A stretch of DNA of 64,000 nucleotides from Glebionis coronaria (lineage: Eukaryota > Streptophyta > Magnoliopsida > Asterales > Asteraceae). The position numbers and the translations under genes were made by a program. Below are positions 34,852 through 44,835 of the stretch, piece by piece; the first letter of the stretch is position 1; every line of letters starts with the position of its first letter. The DNA lies in NCBI GenBank assembly GCA_025667525.1, contig CM046875.1, positions 290,141,147 through 290,205,146 on the forward strand. The letters are read 5' to 3'. The notes under the pieces are model-generated. The model did no database searches and was not told where the DNA came from. It saw only the letters and a program-made list of their open reading frames with translations.

Positions 34852-36766
34852 TGATAGGTGTGGAAACACCCATCCTTTCTACCACTTAATTACAATAATA
34901 ACCGAGCCAAAACGTGTATTTTATGTCTTTTATGTCGGAATTATGCGTGGTTTGTGTTTTTGTTGTGATTTAGGACGAAAAGGTGAAAAGTGGAGAAAAC
35001 ACGGGCATTCACGGGCATCCACGGGCTTTTATTGAAGAAAAAGATGAAAGACGAAGTCGAGAAGTCAAGAGTGCAAAAAGAACGGAAGTCCAAGACCAAT
35101 TCTGAAGATTTATCGAAGAAAAAGTCAAAAGACGGAAGTTTACTTAAAGCCGAAGAACTCAAGTCTACTTTATTGAAGAATTAAAAGACGAGTTCAAAGA
35201 AATCCCGAGCCACAAGTCATTAGAGTCCAAGTTTAAAGAAGATTAGAAGAATAAAGGACTAATGGTGCAATTAATGAAGATTAAAGGCTTAAGGACCTAA
35301 TGACGCAATTAAGAAGAAAGGAAGGAGGGGAGGAAGCTTCCTAATCCTCCCCTATATATAGATTAGGCTAGTTAATTATTTTTCTTTGTTGGCTAACTTG
35401 ACAAATTAGCTCTTCCACTTTTATTTTATGCATCTTTAATTACTTGTCATTTTTAATACATGTTTTGCACTTTAATTATCCTTTTAATTCCAAGTAAGTT
35501 TTTAATTTGTGTTCTTTAAATTCGTGTCTTTAATCTTTCTTTATCATTTGATCAAGCTTATTTTTACCAATCTCGTTCTACTCTTCTTCTTTTTGATTCG
35601 GTTACAATTTCGGATTAAGCAAACTTTTGCTTAAACCATTTGCTTATTTGATTAAAAGTCTTGTCGTTTCTTTTTCTTTTTAAGTCCTCATACGAAATAA
35701 GCAACGAGTTTGACAACCTCGTGTGCTTATTTGGTATCTTGCTTAAGTGTTTTCTAGTTTTCTTAAAAGTTTTACTTTTTACGTTTTTAATTTCATTAAG
35801 TTTCGTCTTTTAAATTTTGAAAAGGTCTTAACTTTTTAGCTTATTGTCTTGTTTTGTTTTCGTTTTATTTGAGTGTATTTTGTTCCTGCTTATTAGTTAT
35901 AGCTTATTTTGTTCTTGTGCTTATTACGAATTTGTATCCATCGGAAAGTAACGGTTAACACACATTGCGACGCTTGCTTTACCACATTCTGATTGTGACA
36001 GTTTTGGACAAGGGTTTTGCATTCCGATCAGGGATTGCGATAGAGTGAATTACCCCCTTATTCCGATCAAGATTCCGATCGCACATTGCGATCGGGATTG
36101 CGACGGCTCTTAAGGCTTCACTAAGACGAAGTGCTGCCCATTTTCCCCAGCATCATTCCGACTTGGGCTACATTCCGACAGGTTGCACCTGTGTATTCCG
36201 ATAGCTCATTCCGATCACGATTTCGATCTGAAACTTTGCGATCTGAACATTATTCCGATCTGAGGTTGTTTGGTTATTCCGATCAGAAAAGGTGACATAT
36301 TCCGATCTGGTGTTTTCAATCAACATTCCGATAGGGGGTGTGTGTTCATTCCGATGGTGAGTCTGATCGGAATATATTCCGATTGGGTGTTTGTTTTATG
36401 TTTTTGTCTTGTTAAATTTTTAAGTTAACATTTTAATAGTTGTCAAGTTTAATTCCCGTTACGTTTTAATTTTAAGTCATTTAATTAATTTACTTTAAAA
36501 AGTTTAAATATTGTGCCATTTACATTTAATTAGTTTAGATTTAATTAAGTGCCATTTACTTTTAGTCTCGCTCTTAAATTTCCGTCATTAATTGTTGAGT
36601 TAGATTGTAAATTTACATTTAAGTCTTTGCACATTTAATATACTACAAAGACAAATCTATTGTTTCCACCAAAGAACGACTGAGTCGCATATTGAACCTA
36701 GATCAACTCGATTAGACCAACACAACGAACTTAACTTTTATACGGGGTGTCAAAAGTTATGTATCA
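34852..36766 (+). repeat. Gypsy-2 3' LTR
   Basis: 1915 bp, collinear with 27561-29392 and ending TATGTATCA before the GTCGC duplication. It contains two segments absent from the 5' LTR: about 39 bp near 35262-35301 and about 44 bp near 36260-36305 inside the ATTCCGATC array. The 83-bp difference between the two LTRs is fully explained by these. Confidence 0.95.
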
Positions 36767-37003
36767 GTCGCCTCTGACACAAGTAAAGCCAACTGTGAAC
36801 CCCCATGTGCTTCTATAATTGATATCGCTAACCCACGTCAAAGCATGCAAATTCCTAATGAGAATGCCGGTACCAAAGTTGATGTTCCAAAAGAACGAAG
36901 CGGTCCAATCGTTGTATACCGTTCAACTAAGGACACTCTTAGAGTTTGGTTGCTGAAGAAGCAGATATCGGAGAAACAAGTGTCTCAGGGGTTTCCTGGT
37001 TAA
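36767..37003 (+). pseudogene. gag: Element X Gag, part 2 (C-terminus)
   Basis: Resumes after the right GTCGC copy. The joined reading STQVASDTSKANCEPP is open across the site and continues through IVVYRSTKDTLRVWLLKK and ISEKQVSQGFPG to a TAA at 37001-37003. In typical Copia elements the protease would follow here within the same polyprotein. In X the frame simply ends, and no pol motif appears in any frame before the LTR. Confidence 0.85.
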
Positions 37004-37058
37004 GCTTACTTGGTGGCTCATAGGCAAATCACAGTTTGTGCCCCGTTCTTCAAAGGCA

Positions 37059-37809
37059 GGAAAGTTTATCGCCGATGATAAACTTATCCTCAAAACGAGA
37101 AATTAAATTTTCTCGGACACGAGCTTCCGTTAAAACTATTCAAAGGTTTTAAGCTCGTGTACATGACTTACAGTTAAATGTCAGACTGTAACTCGAACTT
37201 CAAATAAAGGAAAGATTAACTTTTATGACAACTTCTCCTTATAACGAGAAATTAACCTTTCTCGGTCATGAGCTTGTATTAAAACATTCGAAGTTTTAAG
37301 CTCAGAAAGGAAAGTGTATCTTTTAAATAAGAGAACTTTTCCCCATAACGAGAAATTAACCTTTCTCGGTCATGAGCTTTCCGTTAAAACAGTCAAAGTC
37401 TTCAAGCTCATGAAAACGACTTCTAAGTAAATGTCAGCTTAGGACTCGTCCTTCAGATAAAAGGAAAGTTTATCACCGATGGTAACTTATCCTTAACAAC
37501 GGGAAGTTTACAACTTCTCGGACTTGAGCTCGGTTTGTAAGATATTCAACATCTTAAGCTCAAGTAATTATTTTTTCAAAATTTGGAACACAATTTTTCA
37601 AGAATTTCTCAAAAGATTTTTCTAAATCTTTCAAAATTGTGTGTTTAAAATGTTTTGATAAAAAGAGCATGTCTTCTGGAATCGATAATATTTACGAACC
37701 TAGAAATGTCATTTAATAATGACACGGGGTTGTAAATAAAGTTCGAGCAGAAGTTTAAACGAATTTAAAACATGCTCAAAATGGTTTACTATTATTTCCG
37801 ATAGTAACC
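37059..37809 (+). other. Stem-loop module array in element X 3' region
   Basis: At least four degenerate modules, each with up to three hairpins. (a) GGAAAGTTTATC...GATAAACTTATCC type (37059-37089, 37463-37492). (b) CGAGAAA/TTTCTCG type (37096-37115, 37245-37264, 37349-37368; variant CGGGAAGTT/AACTTCTCG 37500-37520). (c) GAGCTT/AAGCTC-centred stems (37117-37160, 37269-37304, 37370-37413, 37522-37565). Further stems follow: ACACAATTTT/AAAATTGTGT (37588-37642), GAGCATGT/ACATGCTC (37665-37777) enclosing TGTCATT/AATGACA, and GGTTTACTAT/ATAGTAACC (37783-37809). No long reading frame is present. Confidence 0.85.
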
Positions 37810-38456
37810 CGCTTTTCACAATGAAGTCAAGCATTTCACCAGAAAGCTTTTACTTCAGAATCCGAAGTTATCAACTCCATAATCCGAAGTTCGTTGCAAT
37901 TGATATCTACATACTAGACGATGCGACTACTCAAACGACGACTACAACTCTTTAATTAGAACACGGGTCAACAATTGAGGGGAAGCAATTATCAAGCGTT
38001 CAGACTCGTCGATGTTGAGAGTACCAAGTTCACATATTGGTGTCAAGACAAAGATATCAATCATACACATGGAGTCAAGAGATAACTTCAGACCTGAGGA
38101 GGCAACCAACATTCGTGAACAAGAACCATGTGATTCTATCATATGATGTTCTCCATCATTCAGGTCCAACCTCGTAAATCGCTAATCTTGTGACTACATT
38201 ATCATATATGATCTTAGCACGTGATAAATACCTTACGCTTGTGTTTAAAAGGTATTTAATTTACGTTTCAGCACACCCTCATTAATTTGAGGGGGAGCTT
38301 GTGTAATTCATTAAGATAATTGGATTTGCATTTTCTTCCCAAATTTTCTTAAAATGCTATTAAATCAATTGATATTAAAAACATCGATTGGGTTAATATT
38401 TTTAATATGGGGGAGAAAATGTGATTTAATATGGGAAATGATTAATCTAAAATGGT
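37810..38456 (+). other. Element X 3' non-coding region
   Basis: No gene seen. Contains two AATCCGAAGTT direct repeats (about 37858-37893) and G-runs (ATGGGGGAGAAAA near 38408) resembling an additional polypurine tract. Confidence 0.5.
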
Positions 38457-38822
38457 GTGACCTCCCTTTGGGGGAGATTGTTGGAAATACGTTTTTCCAA
38501 GGAAAGTCTCGGTCACATCATTATTAGCGTAGATCACGAGCTATAGACTATTTAGGACATTGTAACTTGGAGTGACCTCCCTTAGGGGGAGATTGTTGGA
38601 AATACGTTTTTCCCAATAAAGTCTCGGTCACATCTTAGTTAGCATAGATCACGAGATATAAAATATTTAGAACTTTGTTTCTTGGAGCGACCTCCCTTAT
38701 GGGGAGATTGTTGGAAATACGTTTTTCCAATAAAGTCTCTGTCACATCTTAGTTAGTATAGATCACGAGATATAGAATATTTAGAACTTTGTCTCTTGGA
38801 TCGACCTCCCTTAGGGGGAGAT
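38457..38822 (+). repeat. Tandem repeats of polypurine tract plus LTR start
   Basis: Three units of about 115 bp (38457-38571, 38572-38686, 38687-38800), then a partial fourth that leads into the LTR. Each carries CTCCCTTAGGGGGAGAT, the LTR-start-like TGTTGGAAATACGTTTTT, then TAGATCACGAG and TTGGAGCGACC-like ends. The last two motifs are reverse complements of sequences just inside the LTR (38858-38868 and 38889-38900). Confidence 0.93.
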
Positions 38823-39155
38823 TGTTGGAAATACGTTTTTCGTATTTATGAAGGATTGGTCGCTCCAACGATATATTAATGTAATGGGCTCGTGATCTAC
38901 TTAGTAAAGATATAGTCCATATAGCCCACATGTAGGGTGGGCTATATATATACCCCTCCTAGCATGTTAGGAGGGGTTGGTGGTTACATTTCATCATTAT
39001 TCCATATTTCACTTTCTCTCTCTACTCCTCCCTTTTCTCCTTTCTCTCTCTACACCCTCATCTCCCTTCTCATCTTCTTTATATTATTAATCAATCCATA
39101 CATCAAATCCATCTAATCAATCATGTAGAATAGGCCAAGATTACGTAGACCTTCA
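38823..39155 (+). repeat. Element X 3' LTR
   Basis: 333 bp from TGTTGGAAATACG to GACCTTCA. It contains a TATATATA box (38943-38951) directly followed by the 10-bp inverted repeat ACCCCTCCTA/TAGGAGGGGT (38952-38961, 38968-38977). TAGGA follows as the expected target duplication, but the left partner has been lost. Confidence 0.9.
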
Positions 39156-40053
39156 TAGGAGAAGCTGCATACATTCTTGGAATTAAGATCTATCGATATA
39201 GGAAAAGACGGTTAATTGGTCTAAGTCAAGATGCTTATATAGATAAGATTTTGAAGAAGTATAATTTACATAATTCCAAGAAAGGTTTTCAACCTATGGA
39301 AGTTAAGCATAATCTGAGTCATGAGATGGATGCATCAACTCCTGAAGAGGAGGCATACATGAAGAAGGTGCCTTATGCTTCGGCTGTAGGATCTATAATG
39401 TATGTTGTTAGACACAAGGCCTGATGTGGCGTTTGCTCAGAACTTGGTCAGTAGATACCAATAGAATCCAGGGAAGCTCTACTGGACTACTGTCAAACAT
39501 ATTATAAAGTATTCGAGGAGTACGAAAGATTTGTTTTTTGTATGGAAACCAGACACAGAACTGAATGTTACAGGTTTCTGTGATGCGTCCTGGCAATGTG
39601 ATAAAGACTATACGAAGTCTCAGACGGGTTAAGTTTTTGTTATCAATGGAGGAGCAGTTGACTGGAAGAGGAAGAAATTGAAAACGATTGCAATGCATGC
39701 TACTCAATCTGAGTACATGGCTGCTTCAGAAGCTGCAATGGAAGTTGTTTGGATTAGGAAGTTTACTGAAGATCTTGGAGTGATGCCTTCAATTAAAGAA
39801 CCTATAGATATGTATTGTGACAATTATGCCGCAATAATATTTGCCAAGGACCCTGGAGTCATGAAAGGCGCCAAACACTTTATGCGTAGACATCACTACG
39901 TATAAGAACAAGTTGAAGCTCGTGAAATCAAATTGATAAAATTTCACACAGATGATAACGTAGTTGATCCTTTAACTAAGGCTTTGCCTAGACCAAAAGT
40001 AGTTAAGCTTGCCAAAGCGATTGGGCTGCAATTAATTTGCGAACTCATGCAAT
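39156..40053 (+). pseudogene. pol: Copia-3 RT C-terminus and RNase H
   Basis: Begins in mid-RT (GEAAYILGIKIYRYRKRRL, LSQDAYIDKILKKY), exactly where element X inserted. It continues through SAVGSIMYV, a frameshift near 39410 (TRPDVAFAQNLVSRYQ in the next frame), then RNase H: SEYMAASEAAMEVVWIRKF, MYCDNYAAI, GAKHFMRRHHYV, a TAA, and TDDNVVDPLTKALPRPK to the pol stop near 40053. The type differs from Copia-1 and Copia-4. The 5' part of this element should lie left of X but has been lost. Confidence 0.88.
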
Positions 40054-40858
40054 AAATCTGTGATTAGTATTTGGATAAAGGATGTTATGACATTATTATA
40101 TAATGAAATAAAGATTGGGTTTTGTTTTTTTTATTATCTAATAAGTGTATCCTATTTATATGTTTTAATCCATGAAAAAAATGTTATGCTAAATGTCCGT
40201 TGTCGATTAATAATATGGGAATATTTTTAAATTAAGACAAATCAAAATAGCGATAGAGTATACTTGAAAGTATATTGATCGATTTTGGATGATATTCGAT
40301 GAATCGAATATTGGACTTATCCCAACTATATGAATTTACTTTATGGATCTTTGTCATCAAGTAAAACATAAATAGTTATCCTTAGACTTGAGATACCAAG
40401 GAACTGTTGTGAATCTAGTGCATCTCTATGGAATAATATAACGCTAAACGTAACTGGTAGCCACAAGAATTATTTTTGGAAGTGTTGCAAAATTCATAAG
40501 TTTTGCTCATAGTCAATATGGAATTTATTTCCTCCAATTTCGTTTTGGATTTTAATACAGCTGGGCCCCTCGTGGGATTAGTAAGATGTTTGTGTGGCCA
40601 CACCCAAATTTGTTTTGGTAATCTTGTTGAATCTGTGAACGAGAAACAGAATGGTTAATGAAAGGAAATGACTGAGATCAATATCCTTATTAATGTTGTA
40701 TTAGAAATAAAAAGATAACAATAACAATGCAGAATCGTTAAAAGGTTTTGTCCAGGAGACCTTACTCGAGTTATACTAGAGACATTGCTAGTGTAACTAG
40801 ACGCTAGTCAATGTAATCACGATATTCAAAATATGTCCAAGTGGGAGCTGTAAGTTTA
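40054..40858 (+). other. Copia-3 3' untranslated region and polypurine tract
   Basis: AT-rich and non-coding. It ends with CCAAGTGGGAGC (about 40847-40858), the usual Copia purine tract, just before a TG that I take as the LTR start. Confidence 0.65.
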
Positions 40859-41694
40859 TGGACTTATAATAGATAGTCGTGTGATAGGATCCAACTCGAT
40901 ATTATGGGATTTCACACAATACGTAAAGAGTTAATTTAATTAAAAAATATATTTGTTGTATTTATTAATTTATTTAATAAATATATATTTATGTATTTAT
41001 TAAATTAAATCGAGCAAGTAACTATATAACTTTAACGATAGCTAATTAATTAATAATTAAGTATTAATGAATGTTAAATAAATATATAGTAAGAGAATAA
41101 AAAGGAAAGAAGTTTGGAAGATTCCGGAACACCCCTAAGGGGTGTTTTGGTCGGTCAGTTAGAGGCTCCATGGGGGGGGGCAAAAGTTGTCTTTTATTTA
41201 TCTTGGGCTACAAGTGTTGAGGCCTATAAATACACCTACCTATCCCTCATAATTCACACACAATAATCTTTCCCCTCTCCTCTGTTTGGTTCGATCACAG
41301 GAACAAACCCACAAAAGGTTTCGGTTGGTTTTTCTTGGTTGATCGATTGTGTACGTAATCTAGTCCTAGCCCCTCTCTAGGGGTGTTGGTTAGATTATTT
41401 ACAAGCGTTGTAGCTCGGTTTTCACGTGCTAGAATCACGGTTAGCTCGTTGTATTACGTGTGTACAAGATCGTAATATAGTCTTACTTTAGACTATATCT
41501 GGGTTTATTGCGGTATAAACCCGAATTGGTGATTCGTTCTTCGTCTTGTGGATTTGCCTTAGCGTAAAGGTATGTAACCCTAATTCGATTAATTATAATT
41601 GTGTTATTATTATGATCTTGTTAACTCGCTTCCACTATACTTACTTTAATCTCGTCTAGGGTTTTATATAATTGTTATGATAGTAATAAACCTT
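40859..41694 (+). repeat. Copia-3 3' LTR (right border uncertain)
   Basis: Starts TGTAAGTTTATGG after the purine tract. Contains AT-rich ATTTATTTAATAAATATA stretches, the near-perfect palindrome AACACCCCTAAGGGGTGTT (about 41129-41147), a run of G near 41171, and a TATA-like CCTATAAATAC (about 41222-41232). The end is uncertain; CCTTCA near 41694 is one candidate. No partner LTR is present to confirm it. Confidence 0.55.
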
Positions 41695-41708
41695 CATTGG
41701 TTAATACT

Positions 41709-42085
41709 TAGGCCTGAAAGTATATTGGTGTAGATTGGTCCTAGCTAAGATTAGGGCTCGACTTTTAGCTTAGATTCGGAAATTGGTTAAGCGATGTGGG
41801 TTTGCTATAAACTATGATCCGGTGGTCTAGTTGGGTGATAGATGATGGTGGTAGCCATTGTTGAGTTAGAGAGAGGGTTGAAGGTATTCTAGAGAGAGAA
41901 AGGCAAATGTATAAATGGAAAAGAGAAAACACAAACAACAACCCCTCCGTGGAAGCCTTGGAGGGGTATATATAGTCACTCACGCGCCTACACAATACAT
42001 AGTTTCCTAGTCTGGTCTTTGCGTGAGTGACTATGATAACTAATGGGAATTCTTAAATGTCGTCACATAAAGTGAATTTCCAACA
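41709..42085 (-). repeat. Minus-strand LTR (TGTTGGAAATTC type)
   Basis: On the minus strand the LTR starts TGTTGGAAATTC at 42085, preceded by the purine tract CCCATGGGGGAAGAT (42086-42100). It contains TATATATA (about 41967-41974) followed by an 8-bp inverted repeat ACCCCTCC/GGAGGGGT (41941-41948, 41960-41967). The left border is not resolved, and 41709-41790 recurs at 52960-53042. Confidence 0.65.
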
Positions 42086-42100
42086 ATCTTCCCCCATGGG

Positions 42101-43640
42101 AAGACATGTAGAATTCCTTACAATATTTTTCATAACAAGTACATAATGATTAAGAACAAAAACTTCCATGAAGTGTCCAATGTTGATGAAGTCTTCTAAG
42201 GCATTTGACTTCAAGTCTTCACTCCAGAGAGACTCATCTTTGTAGTAACTTGTAGTAGAAATACTGTAACGGCACGAGCTAAGTAACCCATATACTTCTG
42301 GTTAAGGAGAAGCTTCTGAATTAACTTCCCCCGAATTTATGCCACATAAAATTGATGTAGAAGCTTTTAATAACATCACCTTAAACCGAAAATCCTCATA
42401 AGCAGTTTCAAAGCTTAGAATAATTAAGCGCACAACGGAATTTAACAAGCAAACCTCTTCATATGAAATTATAATGTTGCTGTGAGTGATTGAAAGTTTG
42501 GGGCACATCAAGTAGATCAACAACATCTCTTCTCACGCTTGAATAATTCTTCTGAATTTTTCTTCCCCCTGAAAGTTCAAGTTATGCATACTGGAATGAA
42601 TCAAGACATTTCTTCCTCCACGTAGTTGAAGAAAGGAAACAAATCCCATGTATGAAGCCCAAATACTGAAGTAGAAACTTTATCCCATTTATGAAGTTGA
42701 CATCGTAACACCAAAGTCAATTATGTCCCGGAAATGCACATATCTTCTTCCGGAGATGCACCAGAGTCAATTATGTCCCGGGAATGCATATTTATTCATA
42801 TAGGATAATGATGATGAATAATTGCAACATCAAAACAATTAAACATCAAACAATAGTGTACCGTTTAGAGACTGATAACACCACGAGTTAAAACCCTGAT
42901 ATTCTCTACGGTTATGACATTTGTCTTCCCGAAATGTCTTCAAATCAAAAGAAGGTATGAAGTTCATCACGTGTACTCGTTATGCGTTCAATATGTCTTC
43001 TTCTTCCCCTTGATGGTTTCAAAACCTCAGAACCAGCAATAAATCGTACGTACATGTACCTGAAAATCTTGTGAGAATAATAAATAAGATTAATTATATT
43101 AAGCGAGAATCAGTTGTTGATCGAAATTCTCTACTCATACACTCTCCATGGCTATCTTCACCAACCCCCTTGTAGGCAATTTCAAGTGACCACTGATGGA
43201 ATGAACCAGATATACCAAACGTGAAACTGAATAAAAATTCCTCGACCTTGTGACTTAAGCTTGCGCTATTGTTGAATGAGGAATGGTGTAGAAATATCAT
43301 TGTGGAGAAATTTCTAAGTACCCAATACATTACTGACGAAGTATATAAGCACATCACCTCTTGAAATCATCCACGTCGACTATGTGCGTGACACTGAGTA
43401 CAACAATGTATCTCTTTTAAGTGATAGTTAACCGGGTTATGAACCAACCGTCCCGAACCCGGTAACTAGATAACAAAGTCTTCATTCTAAGATTAAGCAC
43501 GAACAAGTTATCTTTCAAAGATAAAATAAGTGCACGCCATCGAAAAATCCATCTTCAACTTCAAATAATAATACCCGATCAAAAAATCCGTAGCCACTAA
43601 AAATACAAATATAGCCATTTTTTCTTGGTCTCGTCAAATA
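42101..43640 (-). other. Internal region of the minus-strand element, non-coding
   Basis: Expected to be internal sequence of the element owning the LTR at 41709-42085, but no Gag or Pol motif is seen. Short frames (42302-42526, 43094-43357) match nothing I recognise. Direct repeats CAATTATGTCCCGGAAATGC / CAATTATGTCCCGGGAATGC occur near 42719 and 42770. Stem-loops: GACATTT/AAATGTC (42916-42938) and TAGTTAACCGGGTT/AACCCGGTAACTA (42-nt hairpin at 43425-43468). It could be the structured 3' part of a non-autonomous element. Confidence 0.5.
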
Positions 43641-44835
43641 AATCTTGTCACTTTGTCACGTCTTTTTTTCTCGTCACTTTGTCACGTACCGATTATAACC
43701 ATTAAATATCAACCATGAACGCCGACATATTCATGCGTATACATTCAAAAAACGAATGACTTGGCCCATGAAAAATGAAAACCATATGTTCCTTATGTCA
43801 CCAACATCCAATAATAAACAACATTTTAGATGTCCATATTCGGATGATCGGCCAAAAAATTGAAATATGGCCATGCAATATTAACGATGTGTAGTATCCT
43901 TAATAGGCCCACTTTGAACATATAGCAACAAAAATCGTGTGGCACACGATCCATATGATAAATTGGATATAAATATGTCATATCCCTAAAGATTAGGTTT
44001 CACTTAACCCAAATCTCATTCAACTTTCAGCCGCTGCTTTCACAGCCACCAAACTCACATTTCATGATTCCTTCTCTCCCATCCATATCATCTAACACCA
44101 AATCTCTATCTCAAACAACATTTGATCCAATAAATTTTTATAAGCAGATTTGATCTCGAAACTTCTTTTCTACCAATACCAAAAATTGAATCTGATCTCT
44201 AAACACAAATCAATCCAATCATATCATAATTAATCCCAAACCATGATGATACATGAGAATAAATAACACCCTTGTAAACTTAAATCGATTAAATGCCAAT
44301 TTCCTTGAAGAGACTATGAATCAGCTTCAAGGTAATTCTAAAATGGTCTCGGGTAAGATTTGAATGGTGTTTCATGTTGCTGATTTAGTTCATGTGTATC
44401 GAGTCTGTTCTCTAATCGAAGAAAACATGAACCCAACTTTTTAGGTTGAGTTCTTTTTCTTTTAGATTCGTATATAAACGCAGGTAGGTTTAGTTAATTA
44501 TAGATTTTTTGTTTATCGAATGAATACAAGAAAAAAAGAACTATAACATACATGTTATAAGTTACTCTTCGTATTTAAAAATAAAGCAAGAAGCTATGCT
44601 TCATATAGATCTGTGATGAATAGATCTCGATTCGAAAAGATCTTTTATGAATCTTGGAATTTACGAACGAGATATAATCTGAGATCAATTCATTTTCTGT
44701 TTTTAATCCGAGTCTAGTTAGGATATCAGACGGCGGAATATAAATCGAGTCGGGTTTGATGGTGTATGTGAGATTGCATAAGTATTGTTGGCTGATGTTG
44801 AAAATTAGTCTTGGTCAACATTACAAAATGCATAT
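43641..44835. other. No recognised feature
   Basis: AT-rich sequence with no coding motif, LTR match within the window or RNA gene. Part may be further internal or LTR sequence of the minus-strand element. Confidence 0.4.

Larger units (their letters stand above)
27561..36766 (+). mobile_element. Gypsy-2, non-autonomous gag-protease element
   Basis: A structurally complete 9.2-kb plus-strand element with matching LTRs (27561-29392 and 34852-36766), a tRNA-Asp-like primer-binding site, a gag-protease reading region, a long 3' non-coding region, a polypurine tract and the 5-bp target duplication GTCGC. It has Athila/Tat-type Gag and protease but no reverse transcriptase, RNase H or integrase, so it could move only with enzymes supplied in trans. 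Confidence 0.95.
22969..39155 (+). mobile_element. Element X, gag-only Copia-like retrotransposon
   Basis: Plus-strand element: LTR remnant (22969-23148), primer-binding site, long leader, one extended gag (25595-27555 continuing at 36767-37003), a structured 3' region, tandem polypurine/LTR-start repeats and the 3' LTR (38823-39155). The last 180 bp of both LTRs correspond. No protease, integrase, RT or RNase H lies between the gag stop and the LTR. It is interrupted by Gypsy-1 and Gypsy-2 and sits inside Copia-3 pol. With both Gypsy elements removed it would be roughly 7 kb. Confidence 0.82.

Noticed and set aside
43094..43357. 87-residue minus-strand ORF
   Set aside because: No similarity to any family I know, no neighbouring signals, and length expected by chance in this composition.
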